This document shows, in pieces, positions 43,629 through 52,786 of a stretch of DNA of 61,457 bases (within the stretch, counting starts at the first letter, position 1; every line of letters starts with the position of its first letter). The translations under genes and the position numbers were made by a program. The notes beneath the pieces were generated by a model, which saw nothing but the letters and a program-made list of their open reading frames with translations, had not been told where the DNA came from and did not search any database. Source of the DNA: Actinomadura fibrosa (GTDB lineage: Bacteria > Actinomycetota > Actinomycetes > Streptosporangiales > Streptosporangiaceae); NCBI RefSeq assembly GCF_900659615.1, contig NZ_CAACUY010000034.1, forward strand, positions 1 through 61,457, given 5' to 3'.

Positions 43629-43785
43629 GGCCGAAGGCTAGGCGGGTACGGCCTCGGCCGGATCAGCCGAACGTCGACGGTGCCTCATCCTTAAGTGGGC
43701 CTTCGCCGGGCGACGATCCGCCGACGCGCGCGAGCTCCGCAGGCCCAAGCCTGGAACCGACACAAGTCGCGTGAAAGGCGGAGCG

Positions 43786-45741
43786 ATGACGATTCCTGTG
43801 ACGATGAGACGGCTGGCCGTGGCCGGCGTGGCCGCGGCACTGGTGGCACCCGTGCCGGTGGTGCGGGCCGCGGGCCATGGAGGCGGCGCCGACGAGATCT
43901 ACGTCGCGCCGTGGGGCAGGGACCGCTGGCCGGGCACGCTCGCACGGCCCTTCGCCACGCTGGCGCGGGCGCAGCGGGCCGTGCGCGGCCGGACGGCGCG
44001 GATGGACGCTGACATCGTGGTGAACCTGCGTGCCGGGACGCACCGGCTGACCGCTCCCCTGCGCCTCGCGGAGGCCGCGGGGGACTCGGGACGCAATGGA
44101 CATCGCGTGATCTACCAGGCGTACGGCTACGGGACCTCGCACGAGGAGCCGGTCACGGTGAGCGGCGGACGCACGATCTCGTCGTGGCGGCCCGATCCGT
44201 CCCTGAAGGACGTCTGGCGCGCCGACGCCGGGAATCTGGAAACCCGCCAGCTGTACGTCAACGACCGGCGCGCGACCCGAGCCTCGCTGGGAGTGGGCCT
44301 GCCGGGAACGGTGAGGACGACGAAGACCGGCTACATCACCGACAGCACCGTTCCGCAGACCTGGCGGAATCCGGCGGACATCGAGTTCGTCTACACCTTC
44401 CCGCTCTGGGCCGAGGCCCGATGCGGCGTCGCGGGCATCACCGGCGACGCCCGGCGGTCCACGATCACCATGGATCCGGCCTGCTGGAAGCTCGCGCGCG
44501 CCGAGTACGAGGACGACTCCGAGCCGATCAGCGGCCCCACCGGCATCGAGAACAGCGCCAGCTTCCTGGCGACGCCGGGCAGCTGGTACCTCGACCGCTC
44601 GCGCCCAGGACACCACGTCCTGCTGTATCGCCCTCGCGCGGGCGAGGACATGCGCGGCGCACGCGTGATCGCCCCCGTCCTGCAGACGCTGGTGAGCGGC
44701 AGAGGAGGCGCCAAGCGCCCCCTTCACGATGTCGCCTTCCGCGGGCTGACGTTCGCCCACGCCACCTGGCTCGCGCCCAACCAACCCGCCGGATATGTCT
44801 CCTCGTGGAGCCTGTACAAGCGCCCGGGTGTGAAGAGTTGGCTGACCGTGCCAGGCAATATCGCCTTCAGTCTCGCCGACCGCATCTCCCTCGAAGGCAA
44901 CCGATTCACCCACCTGGGTGCGCAAGCTCTGGAGATCACTCGAAACACATCGGACGTCACGGTCCGCGGCAACGAGTTCACCGACGTGTCCGATGGCGCG
45001 ATCCTGCTGGGTGTCCCCCTTCCAGCCGCCAGCGGCACCATCAGCGACACCCATGTCACCGACAATTGGATCCACCGCATCGGCGTGGAGTACCGCGCGG
45101 CTTCAGGCATCTGGAACACCGCCGGGAAGGACACCGTCCTCGACCACAACCAAATTAACGACGTCCCCTACAACGGCATCCTCTCGGGCCGGGACCCCGA
45201 CCTGCCCGGCCTCACCCGCGGCGCTCGCATCACCGGCAACCGGATCTTCGACACCAACCGGCTCCTCGCCGACGGAGGAGGCATCTACCTGCGCGGACGA
45301 CAGGGCTCCTCGCTCGCCGACGGTGCCCTCATCGCCGGCAACGCGGTCACCGATTCCCCGCACAACCCCTTCGACATCGGGATATACACCGACGACACCA
45401 TCGAGTGGGTCACGGTGCGCGGCAACGTCATCTACCGCTACCGCGGCTCGATCGGCGGCTGTAGCGAGACCGCACAGGGTCGGCCCGTGCGCAACGTGCG
45501 CTACCAGGCGAACTTCTGGGACGACACAGTGCCCGACGACGTCAAGCGGCGCCCCTACCCCGGCACCTGGCCCTCGGCAGCCGACGACTGCGGCGATCCA
45601 GAGAACCTGACGTTCACCGGGAACACCCGCCTGTCTCCAGGCCACCCTGACCAGGCATGCCTGACCATCCCGGCATGCGCGTCCATCATCACCATAAGCG
45701 GCCCGCACCAGCCCTTCCGCAACCGCCTCAGGCTCGGCTGA
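43786..45741 (+). CDS. Secreted right-handed parallel beta-helix protein
   Basis: 651 residues from ATG 43786 with AAAGGCGGAG upstream (GTG 43771 is less likely). A signal peptide (MRRLAVAGVAAALVAPVPVV) leads to DEIYVAPWGRDRWPGTLARP, the usual start of pectin-lyase-like actinobacterial proteins. The C-terminal half has beta-helix rungs with N-x-(I/F) periods: ISLEGNRFTHLGAQALEITR, NTSDVTVRGNEFTDVSDGAI, DHNQINDVPYNGILSG, ALIAGNAVTDS. Such proteins are polysaccharide lyases or hydrolases, but no catalytic triad can be assigned. The two-component system next to it could control it. Confidence 0.82.
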   Translation: MTIPVTMRRLAVAGVAAALVAPVPVVRAAGHGGGADEIYVAPWGRDRWPGTLARPFATLARAQRAVRGRTARMDADIVVNLRAGTHRLTAPLRLAEAAGDSGRNGHRVIYQAYGYGTSHEEPVTVSGGRTISSWRPDPSLKDVWRADAGNLETRQLYVNDRRATRASLGVGLPGTVRTTKTGYITDSTVPQTWRNPADIEFVYTFPLWAEARCGVAGITGDARRSTITMDPACWKLARAEYEDDSEPISGPTGIENSASFLATPGSWYLDRSRPGHHVLLYRPRAGEDMRGARVIAPVLQTLVSGRGGAKRPLHDVAFRGLTFAHATWLAPNQPAGYVSSWSLYKRPGVKSWLTVPGNIAFSLADRISLEGNRFTHLGAQALEITRNTSDVTVRGNEFTDVSDGAILLGVPLPAASGTISDTHVTDNWIHRIGVEYRAASGIWNTAGKDTVLDHNQINDVPYNGILSGRDPDLPGLTRGARITGNRIFDTNRLLADGGGIYLRGRQGSSLADGALIAGNAVTDSPHNPFDIGIYTDDTIEWVTVRGNVIYRYRGSIGGCSETAQGRPVRNVRYQANFWDDTVPDDVKRRPYPGTWPSAADDCGDPENLTFTGNTRLSPGHPDQACLTIPACASIITISGPHQPFRNRLRLG

Positions 45742-45783
45742 ACACCTGCCCATGACGAAAGCCTCCCGGCGGCCGGACCATTG

Positions 45784-46990
45784 TCAGTGGAGGGACGGGT
45801 CGGCGAGGGCCTGGGCCGCGATGTCGGGAGCATAGGCGGCCAGGGCGGTGACAAGAGTTCGGATGCCGTTCCGGATCCGGGGGGCGAGTTCACTGTTGCG
45901 GGCGACGTCGAGTTCGTTGGCGATGGTCAGGAGGGGCGAAGTCGGTGAGGTCGGGGGCGGCTAGGGCAACGGTCTCGCCGGTGAAGCGGTCGGTGAGCGG
46001 GAGCGGCGTTGCGCCGAGGTGGGCGTAGGTTCTGCCGCGGTCACAGGCACCGTAGAGATGGACCAGGGATTCGGCCGTGTCGCCGATCGCCGTTCTCAGG
46101 CGGTCCCGCTGGTCGAGCGGCAGCAGCGCGTGCGGGAAGCCGTCGGTGCCGTAGGCGGCGTGGCACAGCGCGGCCAGGCATGCGCGCCGGTCCCCGCCCC
46201 AACCGGCAACGAGGTCGTGCACCCGCTGGAGATGGTCGAGGAGGTTTCCGCCGGGGTGGTCGATCTGAGCCGCGCCGAGGTCGCGCAGGAGCCTCAGTGC
46301 CGCCCACCGGGTGATGGCGGTGATGATCGCCTCGGCCAGCGCCGCGGGTTGATCCCGGGCGACGAGGTGCCCGGCGCTGCGAATGCGGGTCACCGTGGCG
46401 TGCGGGACGAGGCGCAGCAACCGATCGACGTCGTCGTCGGTGATAGGCGATCGGCTGCCTCCCCGGACGAGCAGGACGGGCATGCGCAGATCCGCGGTGG
46501 CCTGCCTCAGCCGTGGCGATTGGGCCAGGACGTCCTCAACGAGGTCTGCGCTGGCCTCGGGAGCGCCGCTGGCGGCAAGGAAGCGGCGGGTCCGATGAGG
46601 GTCGGGGTCGGGTACGACGTCCACCAGGACCAGGCCCGTCACGCTCGCGCGCACGTCCGGGTCGCCGAGTGCGGCGATGGCGGCGAGCCCGCCCAGCGAG
46701 GCGCCGACGACCACGCATCCGGGATCGGCGCGGATCATCGCGGCGACGTCGTCCGCGCAGGGCCCGAGCGCCCGCGGCGAGCCGCCGCTGTCGCCGTGAC
46801 CGCGCTGGTCGAAGGCCACGCACCGAAACCCGGCATCGACGAGGACCTCGGTGATCGGCGCCCACACCCGACGGCGCTCGCCACCGGCGTGCAGGAGCAG
46901 GACGGTCGGCCCGGCTCCGAGCTCCTCCCCACGCAGGACCGCGCCGGGACGAACGATCTGCCGTTCCCGGGAAGTGGAGAGATCGGTCAT
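45784..46990 (-). pseudogene. Alpha/beta hydrolase fused to a DUF6817-like domain, frameshifted near the C-terminus
   Basis: From ATG 46990 a hydrolase domain: VLLLHAGGERRRVWAPI (oxyanion loop), CVAFDQRGHGDSGG, VVVGASLGGLAAIAAL (nucleophile Ser), RSAGHLVARDQP (His). Then a DUF6817-like domain: RDLGAAQIDHPGGNLLDHLQ, CHAAYGTDGFPHALLPLDQR, LTDRFTGETVALAAPDLTDF. At about 45940 this frame runs into PPDHRQRTR and stops at 45890, while the next frame carries the expected LTIANELDVARNSEL to a stop at 45784. One extra C in a CCCC run explains it. A base-calling error would restore an intact gene. Confidence 0.75.
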
Positions 46991-47000
46991 CGCGGCACCC

Positions 47001-47024
47001 CTTACCTTGTGGCATCAAGGTAAG
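47001..47024. promoter_or_regulatory. TetR operator 1 (CTTACCTTG-N6-CAAGGTAAG)
   Basis: Perfect 9-bp arms with a 6-nt spacer, starting 11 bp before the leftward hydrolase start. Confidence 0.85.
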
Positions 47025-47037
47025 GACGGTAATGACT

Positions 47038-47059
47038 CTGCCTTGGCGGGTCAAGGTAG
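47038..47059. promoter_or_regulatory. TetR operator 2 (CTGCCTTG-N6-CAAGGTAG)
   Basis: Same word and same 6-nt spacing as operator 1 with one arm mismatch, ending next to the TetR start. Centre-to-centre distance is 36 bp. Confidence 0.8.
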
Positions 47060-47060
47060 G

Positions 47061-47669
47061 GTGGCCGGCGTGACCGGTTCGCGTGTGCGCCGTCCGCCCG
47101 AAGAGGCACGGCGCCTGATCCTGGCCGCCGCGGAGGGACTCCTGACCGAAGGCGGTGTGGCCGCCGTCCATGTGCGGGCCGTCGCCGATCGCGTCGGCAT
47201 GACCGACGCGGGGGTCAACCACCATTTCCGCACCCGGGACCGCCTCCTGGAGGCGCTGCTCCGCCACGGCGGCCGGAGGATCCGGGACGGACTGCAAGAG
47301 GTGCTGGACTCCTGGCTCGACCGCGGCGCCGAGCTCGACGCGCTCGTCCAAGCACTGGCGGCGTTCTACCGCCGGGGCTACGGCGAGCTGGCCGCGGCCC
47401 TCCACGCCGGCGGATGGCGGGACGAGGGAAGCGGGATGCTCGACCCGGTCGTCGACGCGCTGCACGCCCTGCGACCCGATGCCGCCACAACGCCCATCGA
47501 CGACACACGGCTCGCCGTGGCCGCCCTCCACCAAGCCTTGGCCACCGAGCCCCTGTACGGCACGGCATTCCGCCGCAGCGCCGGGCTCACCGGCTCAGAT
47601 GCCTCCTCCTCCGCAGCCCAGCTCCGCTGGTGGACCACCCACCTCACCCAGTCCCTCGGCCTGCAATAA
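47061..47669 (+). CDS. TetR-family transcriptional regulator
   Basis: 202 residues from GTG 47061 (AAGGTAGG upstream; GTG 47070 is also in frame). The helix-turn-helix reads RLILAAAEGLLTEGGVAAVH then RAVADRVGMTDAGVNHHFRT. The rest is helical with the dimerisation face in the last 80 residues. It is divergent from the hydrolase-DUF6817 gene, and the two matched operators strongly suggest it represses both. Confidence 0.9.
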   Translation: MAGVTGSRVRRPPEEARRLILAAAEGLLTEGGVAAVHVRAVADRVGMTDAGVNHHFRTRDRLLEALLRHGGRRIRDGLQEVLDSWLDRGAELDALVQALAAFYRRGYGELAAALHAGGWRDEGSGMLDPVVDALHALRPDAATTPIDDTRLAVAALHQALATEPLYGTAFRRSAGLTGSDASSSAAQLRWWTTHLTQSLGLQ

Positions 47670-47679
47670 CTTGAGTCCC

Positions 47680-47763
47680 GGTGTCCACACCCTGACCAGA
47701 TGCGAGTGGGTCAAGGACCGCCAGCCGCTCTGTCTGATCGGCGACGGCGGCACCGGCAAATCG
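47680..47763 (+). pseudogene. Scrap of an IS21-type helper ATPase (IstB-like)
   Basis: One frame reads CEWVKDRQPLCLIGDGGTGK followed by S, matching the Walker A region of actinobacterial IstB helper ATPases (…GQPLCLIGDSGTGKSHLL). The match ends there. No transposase or inverted ends are visible. The remaining 47764-48000 has no gene. Confidence 0.45.
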
Positions 47764-48000
47764 CCTCGATGGCCTGCTGCCACCCCGTAATAGGCCGGGC
47801 CAGACAACCGTCGTTAGCGATCACAGGGCCACCATCATCCTCGACCAGGTCGGCCAGCACCTCCACCGACGTCCCTCGGCCTGGGCCGCCCGGTTCGTCG
47901 GCCACGACGCTTGGCGATGAGCGGGTCCTACCTCGGTGGGCCCCTGGTAGAGGGGCCCGGCAGGAGGCGTGACCCGCGTAGTGCACCGGCCACGTCCCTG

Positions 48001-48057
48001 AGAGGGTGTCTTCGATCCCTCTGACGATCACCGAAGAGGGTCGAAGACGGCCTCTCA
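48001..48057. terminator. Hairpin repeat copy 1 at the end of the SH3-like gene
   Basis: A long stem, left arm 48001-48022 beginning AGAGGGTGTCTTCGA and right arm 48035-48055, with the 12-nt loop gacgatcaccga. The stop codon of the leftward 48055 gene (TGA, read from tca 48055-48057) begins in the last stem base. The loop and left arm are identical to copy 2 at 48570. A strong intrinsic-type stem, but with no U-run typical of terminators. Confidence 0.7.
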
Positions 48058-48384
48058 GGCAGGGACCAGGCAGGTGTCGACGACCCAGCCGGTGATGCCC
48101 CTCGACGTGATCTTGGAGTAGTGGTTGTCGCGGGCACCGCAGGCGGTGTAGGTGGTGCCCGCCTTGAAGTCGTAGCTGCAGGAGACAGCGCCCTTGAGCA
48201 TCAGCCCCAGGCTGGTGCCGTCGGTCGGCGAAACGCGGATCTTCAGGTTCTCCGTCGCCTTGACGTTGGAGATCGGGCAGGATGCCGCCGGCTGGACCCC
48301 GGCGGCGGAGGCTGGACCCGCCAGTCCCGTCCCTGCGAGGGCAAGGGCGGCCAGCGCCGCGGAGATACCGAGAACTCTTCTCAC
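48055..48384 (-). CDS. Small secreted protein with SH3-like domain
   Basis: 109 residues from GTG 48384 (GGAAGGATC site). A signal peptide (GISAALAALALAGTGLAGPA, cleavage after ASA) is followed by a bacterial SH3-like region: VKATENLKIRVSPTDGTSLG, GAVSCSYDFKAGTTYTACG and HYSKITSRGITGWVVDTCL. The stretch L-x-I-R-x-(S)-P and the final G-W-V match SH3_3 proteins. Such small exported modules bind cell-wall or surface ligands. Four Cys may form disulfides. It ends inside a hairpin shared with its neighbour. Confidence 0.75.
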   Translation of the reverse strand: MRRVLGISAALAALALAGTGLAGPASAAGVQPAASCPISNVKATENLKIRVSPTDGTSLGLMLKGAVSCSYDFKAGTTYTACGARDNHYSKITSRGITGWVVDTCLVPA

Positions 48385-48569
48385 GATGGATCCTTCCGTT
48401 GCCAGAAGGGCCCCATCGGTGCTGCCCGGCCCTCCGCGTCGGACCCTAGCAGTTCATGATCGTTTACGTGAACGGTCGGAAAGATGCGGATTCTCCGCAT
48501 GCAGGTGGCTTACCGGAAACGAGCCGAACCGAGTGCGACCGTGTCTCCCTCCTCCGCCGCCAGCACCTC

Positions 48570-48626
48570 AGAGGGTGTCTTCGATCCCTCTGACGATCAC
48601 CGAAGAGGGTCGAAGACACCCTCTCA
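48570..48626. terminator. Hairpin repeat copy 2 at the end of the Vps62-like gene
   Basis: Left arm 48570-48591, loop gacgatcaccga, right arm 48604-48624; only a single bulged T spoils a 21-bp stem. The stop codon of the leftward gene starts in the final stem base, exactly as in copy 1. The 187-bp stretch between this repeat and the SH3-like gene start (48385-48569) contains no gene. Confidence 0.75.
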
Positions 48627-49946
48627 GGGGAAGGTGCTGTCGACCACGGTGGTGTGGTCGGTGAAGGTCAGGCCGCCGTTGGGGTCGATGCAGGTGCCGT
48701 CCGGGCGGCAGGGCGCGATGGTCGATTGCCGCCCCCACATCGCGGCGTTGGCGTTGGCGGGCGCGGACAGGGAGTTGGTCACGGTTTCGGAGGCCATCAC
48801 CTGGACCTGGGTGGTGGTGGAGTAGCCCAGCTGCCGTGAGGTGGTGCAGAAGAAGGAGACGTGGCCGTCGGCGGAGAAGAAGTCGCCTTCGACGCCGGCC
48901 TCGACTCCGGTGTCGTAGCCGACCGTCACTCCGTAGGAGGCCGAGTAGGTCTGGCTTTGGGCTGCGGTGACGCCGACGTCCAGCGCGACCGACTGGGGCT
49001 CGCTCTGGACGGCGCCGTGCTGGTTGTTGATGAAGCAGACGTTCTCGTAGCCGATGTAGTGCTTGAGGGTGTAGAAGGCGTTGCCGTTGACGTGCTGGTC
49101 CACCGTCAGTTCGGTGTCGGTGATCGCTCCGAACGGGACCACCACCGAGTAGTCGTTGACCGGGGTGGTGTGCTCGGCCGGCGGGTCGTAGGAGGTGAGC
49201 GAGGGCGGCGCGGGCGGGGCGTTCACCGTGATCTGCGGTACCGGCACCATCAGCACCAGCGGCGGCGGGTCGGTGGGCGCGCTGTCGCTGCGGCCGTTCT
49301 TGCCGGTGAACCCGGTGATGCCCAGCAGGGCGTGGTCGGCCTGCTGGGAGAAGGTCTGACCGTTCAGGTCGGTGTTGATGGACCAGATGGTCTCCTCGGC
49401 CGGCCTGGCGCCGGCGCCGTCGGTGTTCCATAGTTGCTGGCCGTAGCTGCCGGTGTGGGTGTAGTCGGCGCGCACGCACCGGAAGGTGTTCCACGGCGCC
49501 TTGCCGGAGTCGGGTGTGACCCAGTCGGAGCCGCCGCCGGTGAAGATGTCGCCGAGGGTGACGTAGCCGTCGGGCGGGACCGCGCGGTACACCTTGCCGT
49601 ACATGGTGGCGCCGGTGTTGTCGTCGCTCCAGCATTCGGTCCAGCCGGTCGGCGCGGCGAGCACACCGCTGCCGCCGTGGTCCTTGACGATCACGCCGAC
49701 GCGATAGCCGCCGGGGTCGCCGTCGTAGTCGTCGCAGGGCCAGGACATGCCGCCCAGCCAGCACCAGCCGCCGTCGTCGACGGCCCACTGTGGCAGGACC
49801 GGATGCCAGAACCGGCCGTACATGGTGGCGCCGCTCTTCTCGTCCTGGTAATCCAGTGCGAACTGGCTGGTGAACGCCACACGCAGCTCACCGTAGTCGT
49901 ACCAGTAGGTCTGAGCCGCCGGGGAGCTGAGTCGAGGTGAGGTCAT
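48624..49946 (-). CDS. Vps62-related protein with beta-rich aerolysin-like C-terminal half
   Basis: 440 residues from ATG 49946 with GGAAGGAG. No signal peptide. Residues 1-215 match Vps62-type repeats: GATMYGRFWHPVLP, GATMYGKVYRAVPPDGYVTL, GDIFTGGG, WNTFRCVRADYTH. After a Pro-rich hinge (DPPPLVLMVPVPQITVNAPP) the last 220 residues are Ser/Thr/Val-rich beta strands (QTYSASYGVTVGYDTGVEAG, RQLGYSTTTQVQVMASETVT), the texture of ETX/MTX2/aerolysin-like pore-formers. The first half is a firm family match; pore formation is inference from strand pattern only. Confidence 0.72.
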   Translation of the reverse strand: MTSPRLSSPAAQTYWYDYGELRVAFTSQFALDYQDEKSGATMYGRFWHPVLPQWAVDDGGWCWLGGMSWPCDDYDGDPGGYRVGVIVKDHGGSGVLAAPTGWTECWSDDNTGATMYGKVYRAVPPDGYVTLGDIFTGGGSDWVTPDSGKAPWNTFRCVRADYTHTGSYGQQLWNTDGAGARPAEETIWSINTDLNGQTFSQQADHALLGITGFTGKNGRSDSAPTDPPPLVLMVPVPQITVNAPPAPPSLTSYDPPAEHTTPVNDYSVVVPFGAITDTELTVDQHVNGNAFYTLKHYIGYENVCFINNQHGAVQSEPQSVALDVGVTAAQSQTYSASYGVTVGYDTGVEAGVEGDFFSADGHVSFFCTTSRQLGYSTTTQVQVMASETVTNSLSAPANANAAMWGRQSTIAPCRPDGTCIDPNGGLTFTDHTTVVDSTFP

Positions 49947-50438
49947 CGTGCTGGCTCCTTCCGGCCCCCGAGCGCCGGCCGCCGGGACGGGCCGGGTGAC
50001 GGGCGGGGTCCTGCCGCGAGCGTGACCCCGCTTCCCCGGCCGAGATAGCCGTCAGACCAGAACAGGACACAGATATGGAAAAGTGGGCATTTCGGTCACG
50101 TTGTGGTCTCTCTGATCTGCCCGGTCTATACCCGCGCCGGTGGCAGCGCGCGGTCGGGGCCATGTCGTACAACGATCGTGCACGGCAACGCGCGACGGCG
50201 TGGTCGATCACTCGTTGCTGCGCGGTGACGCGGGCGTGTCGGTCGCATGCGGCGTGCGCGTGCGCGTGCGGGTGGTCGGTGAGGCCGTACACGGCCGCCG
50301 ATCACCACCGTGTGCACCGGCCGCAGCCGCTTGAGGACGGCCATCTTGTGGTATCTCGGCAGGTCCGCCGCCTTGGCGCACTGGTGGATGGTCGGGTGGC
50401 CTGCGGCACCTTGGTGGTTCAGCTGGTTGCGGGGCGGG
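49947..50438. other. Intergenic region
   Basis: About 490 bp between two leftward genes, holding the promoter of the Vps62-like gene and the end of the ABC operon. Open frames here are Arg-rich artefacts. No clear terminator or operator seen. Confidence 0.45.
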
Positions 50439-51911
50439 TCATGGCGGTGTGCGGTGGGGTGTCACGGCGGCGAGGAGGCGGCGGGTCGCGGGGTGGCGGG
50501 CCTCGTCGAGGTCGCCGGTGGGCAGGTCGTCGACGGCGCGGCCCTGGTCGAGGACGACGACGCGGTCGGCGGCGCGGCGGGCCGCGCGGAGGTCGTGGGT
50601 GACCATGACGATGGTCAGGCCGCGGTCGCGGCGCAGGCCGGTGAGCAGGTCGAGGACGCGTCGCTGGGTGAGGACGTCCAGGCCGCTGGTCGGCTCGTCG
50701 GCGAGCAGGACGTCGGGGTCCTGCGCGAGGGCGCGGGCGATCGCGACGCGCTGGCTCTCGCCGCCCGACAGCCCGGCGGGACGGCGGTCGGCCATCGCCG
50801 GGTCCAGGCCGACGTAGCGCAGGAGGTCCGGGGTGTAGGGGCCGGCTTCGGCGATGACCTGGCGGACGGTGTGGCGGGGGTCGAAGGAGGCCGCCGGGTT
50901 CTGGAAGATCAGGCCGGTTCGGCGCCGGACCGCGCGGCGCGCCCGGCCGGGCATGGCCCACACGTCCCGGCCGTCGCGGTGGACGGTGCCGCCGTCCGGC
51001 CGGTCGAGGGCGGCGAGCGCGCCCAGCAGGGTGGACTTGCCCGAGCCGCTGCGGCCGACGATCGCGACGGCTTCGCCGGGTGCGATGTCGAGGTCGATGC
51101 CGTCCAGCGCGAGGGTGCGCCGCCGCCGGGCGCGCAGTTCGCGGCGCAGATTCCGGACGGTCAGGGCGCCGCCCGTGATATGAGCCGGGCGTTCCGGCGC
51201 GCGGGTGTCGTCGGCTGCCTGGAGCAGGGCGCGGGTGAGGTCGTCGCGGGGGTCGGTCAGGACGCGGGCGGTGGGGCCGTGCTCGACGATGCGGCCCGCG
51301 TGCAGGACGGCGATGTCGTCGGCCCAGCGTGACGCCACGGTCAGGTCGTGGGTGATGAGCAGGACGGTCCGGTCGCGGGCGTCGGCCTTGACCAGGTCGA
51401 GGACGGTCTCCTGGGTGATCGGGTCGAGGGCGGTGGTGACCTCGTCGGCGATCAGCACGGCGGGCTCGTGGACGGTGGCGATCGCGAGGGCGGCGCGCTG
51501 CGCCTGGCCGCCGGACAGCTCGAACGGGTAGGCGTCCGCGAGTGCCGGGTCGAGGCCGAAGCGGGTGAGGGCGGCGGACGGGTCGCCCCGCCGGTGCGCG
51601 CGGACGGTCTCGGCCAGGTGCCGTCCGATGGTCACCGTCGGGTTGAGCGAGGCGGACGCGTCCTGGAAGGCGTACCCGACGTCGCGTCCCCGGCGGACGG
51701 GCCGTCCGTCCAGCAGCACCGACCCGCCGTGGGGCTGGAGGCCGGCGATCGCGCGGGCGGTGAGGGTCTTGCCGCTGCCGCTCGGTCCGACCAGGGCGAG
51801 GATCCGCCCGGCGGGGACGGTGAGGTCGAGGCCGTGCACGACACGGCGTCCGGGGACGTCGACGGTGAGGCCCTCGACGGTCAGGGCGCGGGCGGCGTCG
51901 TGCGGGCTCAC
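50439..51911 (-). CDS. Fused double-ATPase subunit of a peptide/nickel-type ABC importer
   Basis: 490 residues from GTG 51911, overlapping the permease stop. Two complete ATPase domains in tandem. First: LALVGPSGSGKTLTARA (Walker A), PFELSGGQAQRAALAIA (signature), VLIADEVTTALDP (Walker B). Second: VAIVGRSGSGKSTLLGA, PAGLSGGESQRVAIARALAQ and VLLADEPTSGLDV. This fusion equals DppD plus DppF. It is the last gene of a four-gene operon. The imported ligand is probably a nickel or other metal complex or a peptide. Confidence 0.93.
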   Translation of the reverse strand: MSPHDAARALTVEGLTVDVPGRRVVHGLDLTVPAGRILALVGPSGSGKTLTARAIAGLQPHGGSVLLDGRPVRRGRDVGYAFQDASASLNPTVTIGRHLAETVRAHRRGDPSAALTRFGLDPALADAYPFELSGGQAQRAALAIATVHEPAVLIADEVTTALDPITQETVLDLVKADARDRTVLLITHDLTVASRWADDIAVLHAGRIVEHGPTARVLTDPRDDLTRALLQAADDTRAPERPAHITGGALTVRNLRRELRARRRRTLALDGIDLDIAPGEAVAIVGRSGSGKSTLLGALAALDRPDGGTVHRDGRDVWAMPGRARRAVRRRTGLIFQNPAASFDPRHTVRQVIAEAGPYTPDLLRYVGLDPAMADRRPAGLSGGESQRVAIARALAQDPDVLLADEPTSGLDVLTQRRVLDLLTGLRRDRGLTIVMVTHDLRAARRAADRVVVLDQGRAVDDLPTGDLDEARHPATRRLLAAVTPHRTPP

Positions 51912-52786
51912 CAGGTCCCGCCTTCGGACGGGCCGGAGACCGCGCCGGCGACGACGTTGACCGCGATGATCGTGACCACGACCGCGGCGGCCGGGATCGC
52001 GACGGTGTACCACTCGCCGGTGAGCAGGTGCGCCTGCGCCTCGGTGAGCAGGTTGCCCCAGCTCGGCCGGTTCGGCGGGACGCCCAGGCCCAGGAAGCTC
52101 AGCGTGGACTCGGTGAGGATCGCGTGCCCGACCTCGAACGCCGCGACCGAGGCGACCGGCGGGAGCGCGCCGGGCAGGAGGTGCCGCCACATGACCTGCC
52201 AGCGCGAAAGGCCGAGCGCGTAGGCGGCGCGGACGTGGCGGCGCTCGCGGCGGCTGCGCAGCTCGGCGCGGACGATCAGCGCGACCGGCATCCAGCTCGT
52301 CACCGCGATCGCCACCACGACGAGGCCGAGGGACGGGCCGGCGACCGCGGCCAGGGCGAGCACGATGACCAGCAGCGGCAGCGCCAGCAGCACGTCGGCG
52401 GTGCGCGCGATCAGCCCGTCCAGCCAGCGCGGCGCGACCGCGGCCAGCCCGCCGGCGAGCATGCCGAGCACGACGGTGATGGCCGCCGCGGTCAGCCCGA
52501 CCAGCAGGGACGTGCGGGCGCCGTACAGCATCCGGGCCCACAGATCGCGTCCGAGCAGGTCGGTGCCGAGCGGGTGCCCGGCCGAACCGGGCGGCAGCGA
52601 CGTCGCCGAGGTGTCGGTGGCGACCGGGTCGAGCGAGGTGAACAGCGGTGCCAGCACGGCGAGGGTCCCGAGCACGGCCAGCACCGCCACGGCGGTCACC
52701 AGCGCGGGACGGCGGGGCCGCAGCCGGACGGCGAGCAGCCCGCCGGGACGCCGCGGGCCCTTGGCGCGGAGCGGATCAGAGCGCAT
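51908..52786 (-). CDS. Peptide/nickel-type ABC permease, DppC-like
   Basis: 292 residues from ATG 52786. A basic N-terminus, then a long first helix (ALVTAVAVLAVLGTLAVLAP), the conserved HPLGTDLLGRDLWARMLYGA of OppC/DppC/NikC proteins, and the EAA loop AYALGLSRWQVMWRHLLPGA. The C-terminus SFLGLGVPPNRPSWGNLL is a family hallmark. It overlaps both neighbours. Confidence 0.94.
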   Translation of the reverse strand: MRSDPLRAKGPRRPGGLLAVRLRPRRPALVTAVAVLAVLGTLAVLAPLFTSLDPVATDTSATSLPPGSAGHPLGTDLLGRDLWARMLYGARTSLLVGLTAAAITVVLGMLAGGLAAVAPRWLDGLIARTADVLLALPLLVIVLALAAVAGPSLGLVVVAIAVTSWMPVALIVRAELRSRRERRHVRAAYALGLSRWQVMWRHLLPGALPPVASVAAFEVGHAILTESTLSFLGLGVPPNRPSWGNLLTEAQAHLLTGEWYTVAIPAAAVVVTIIAVNVVAGAVSGPSEGGTW

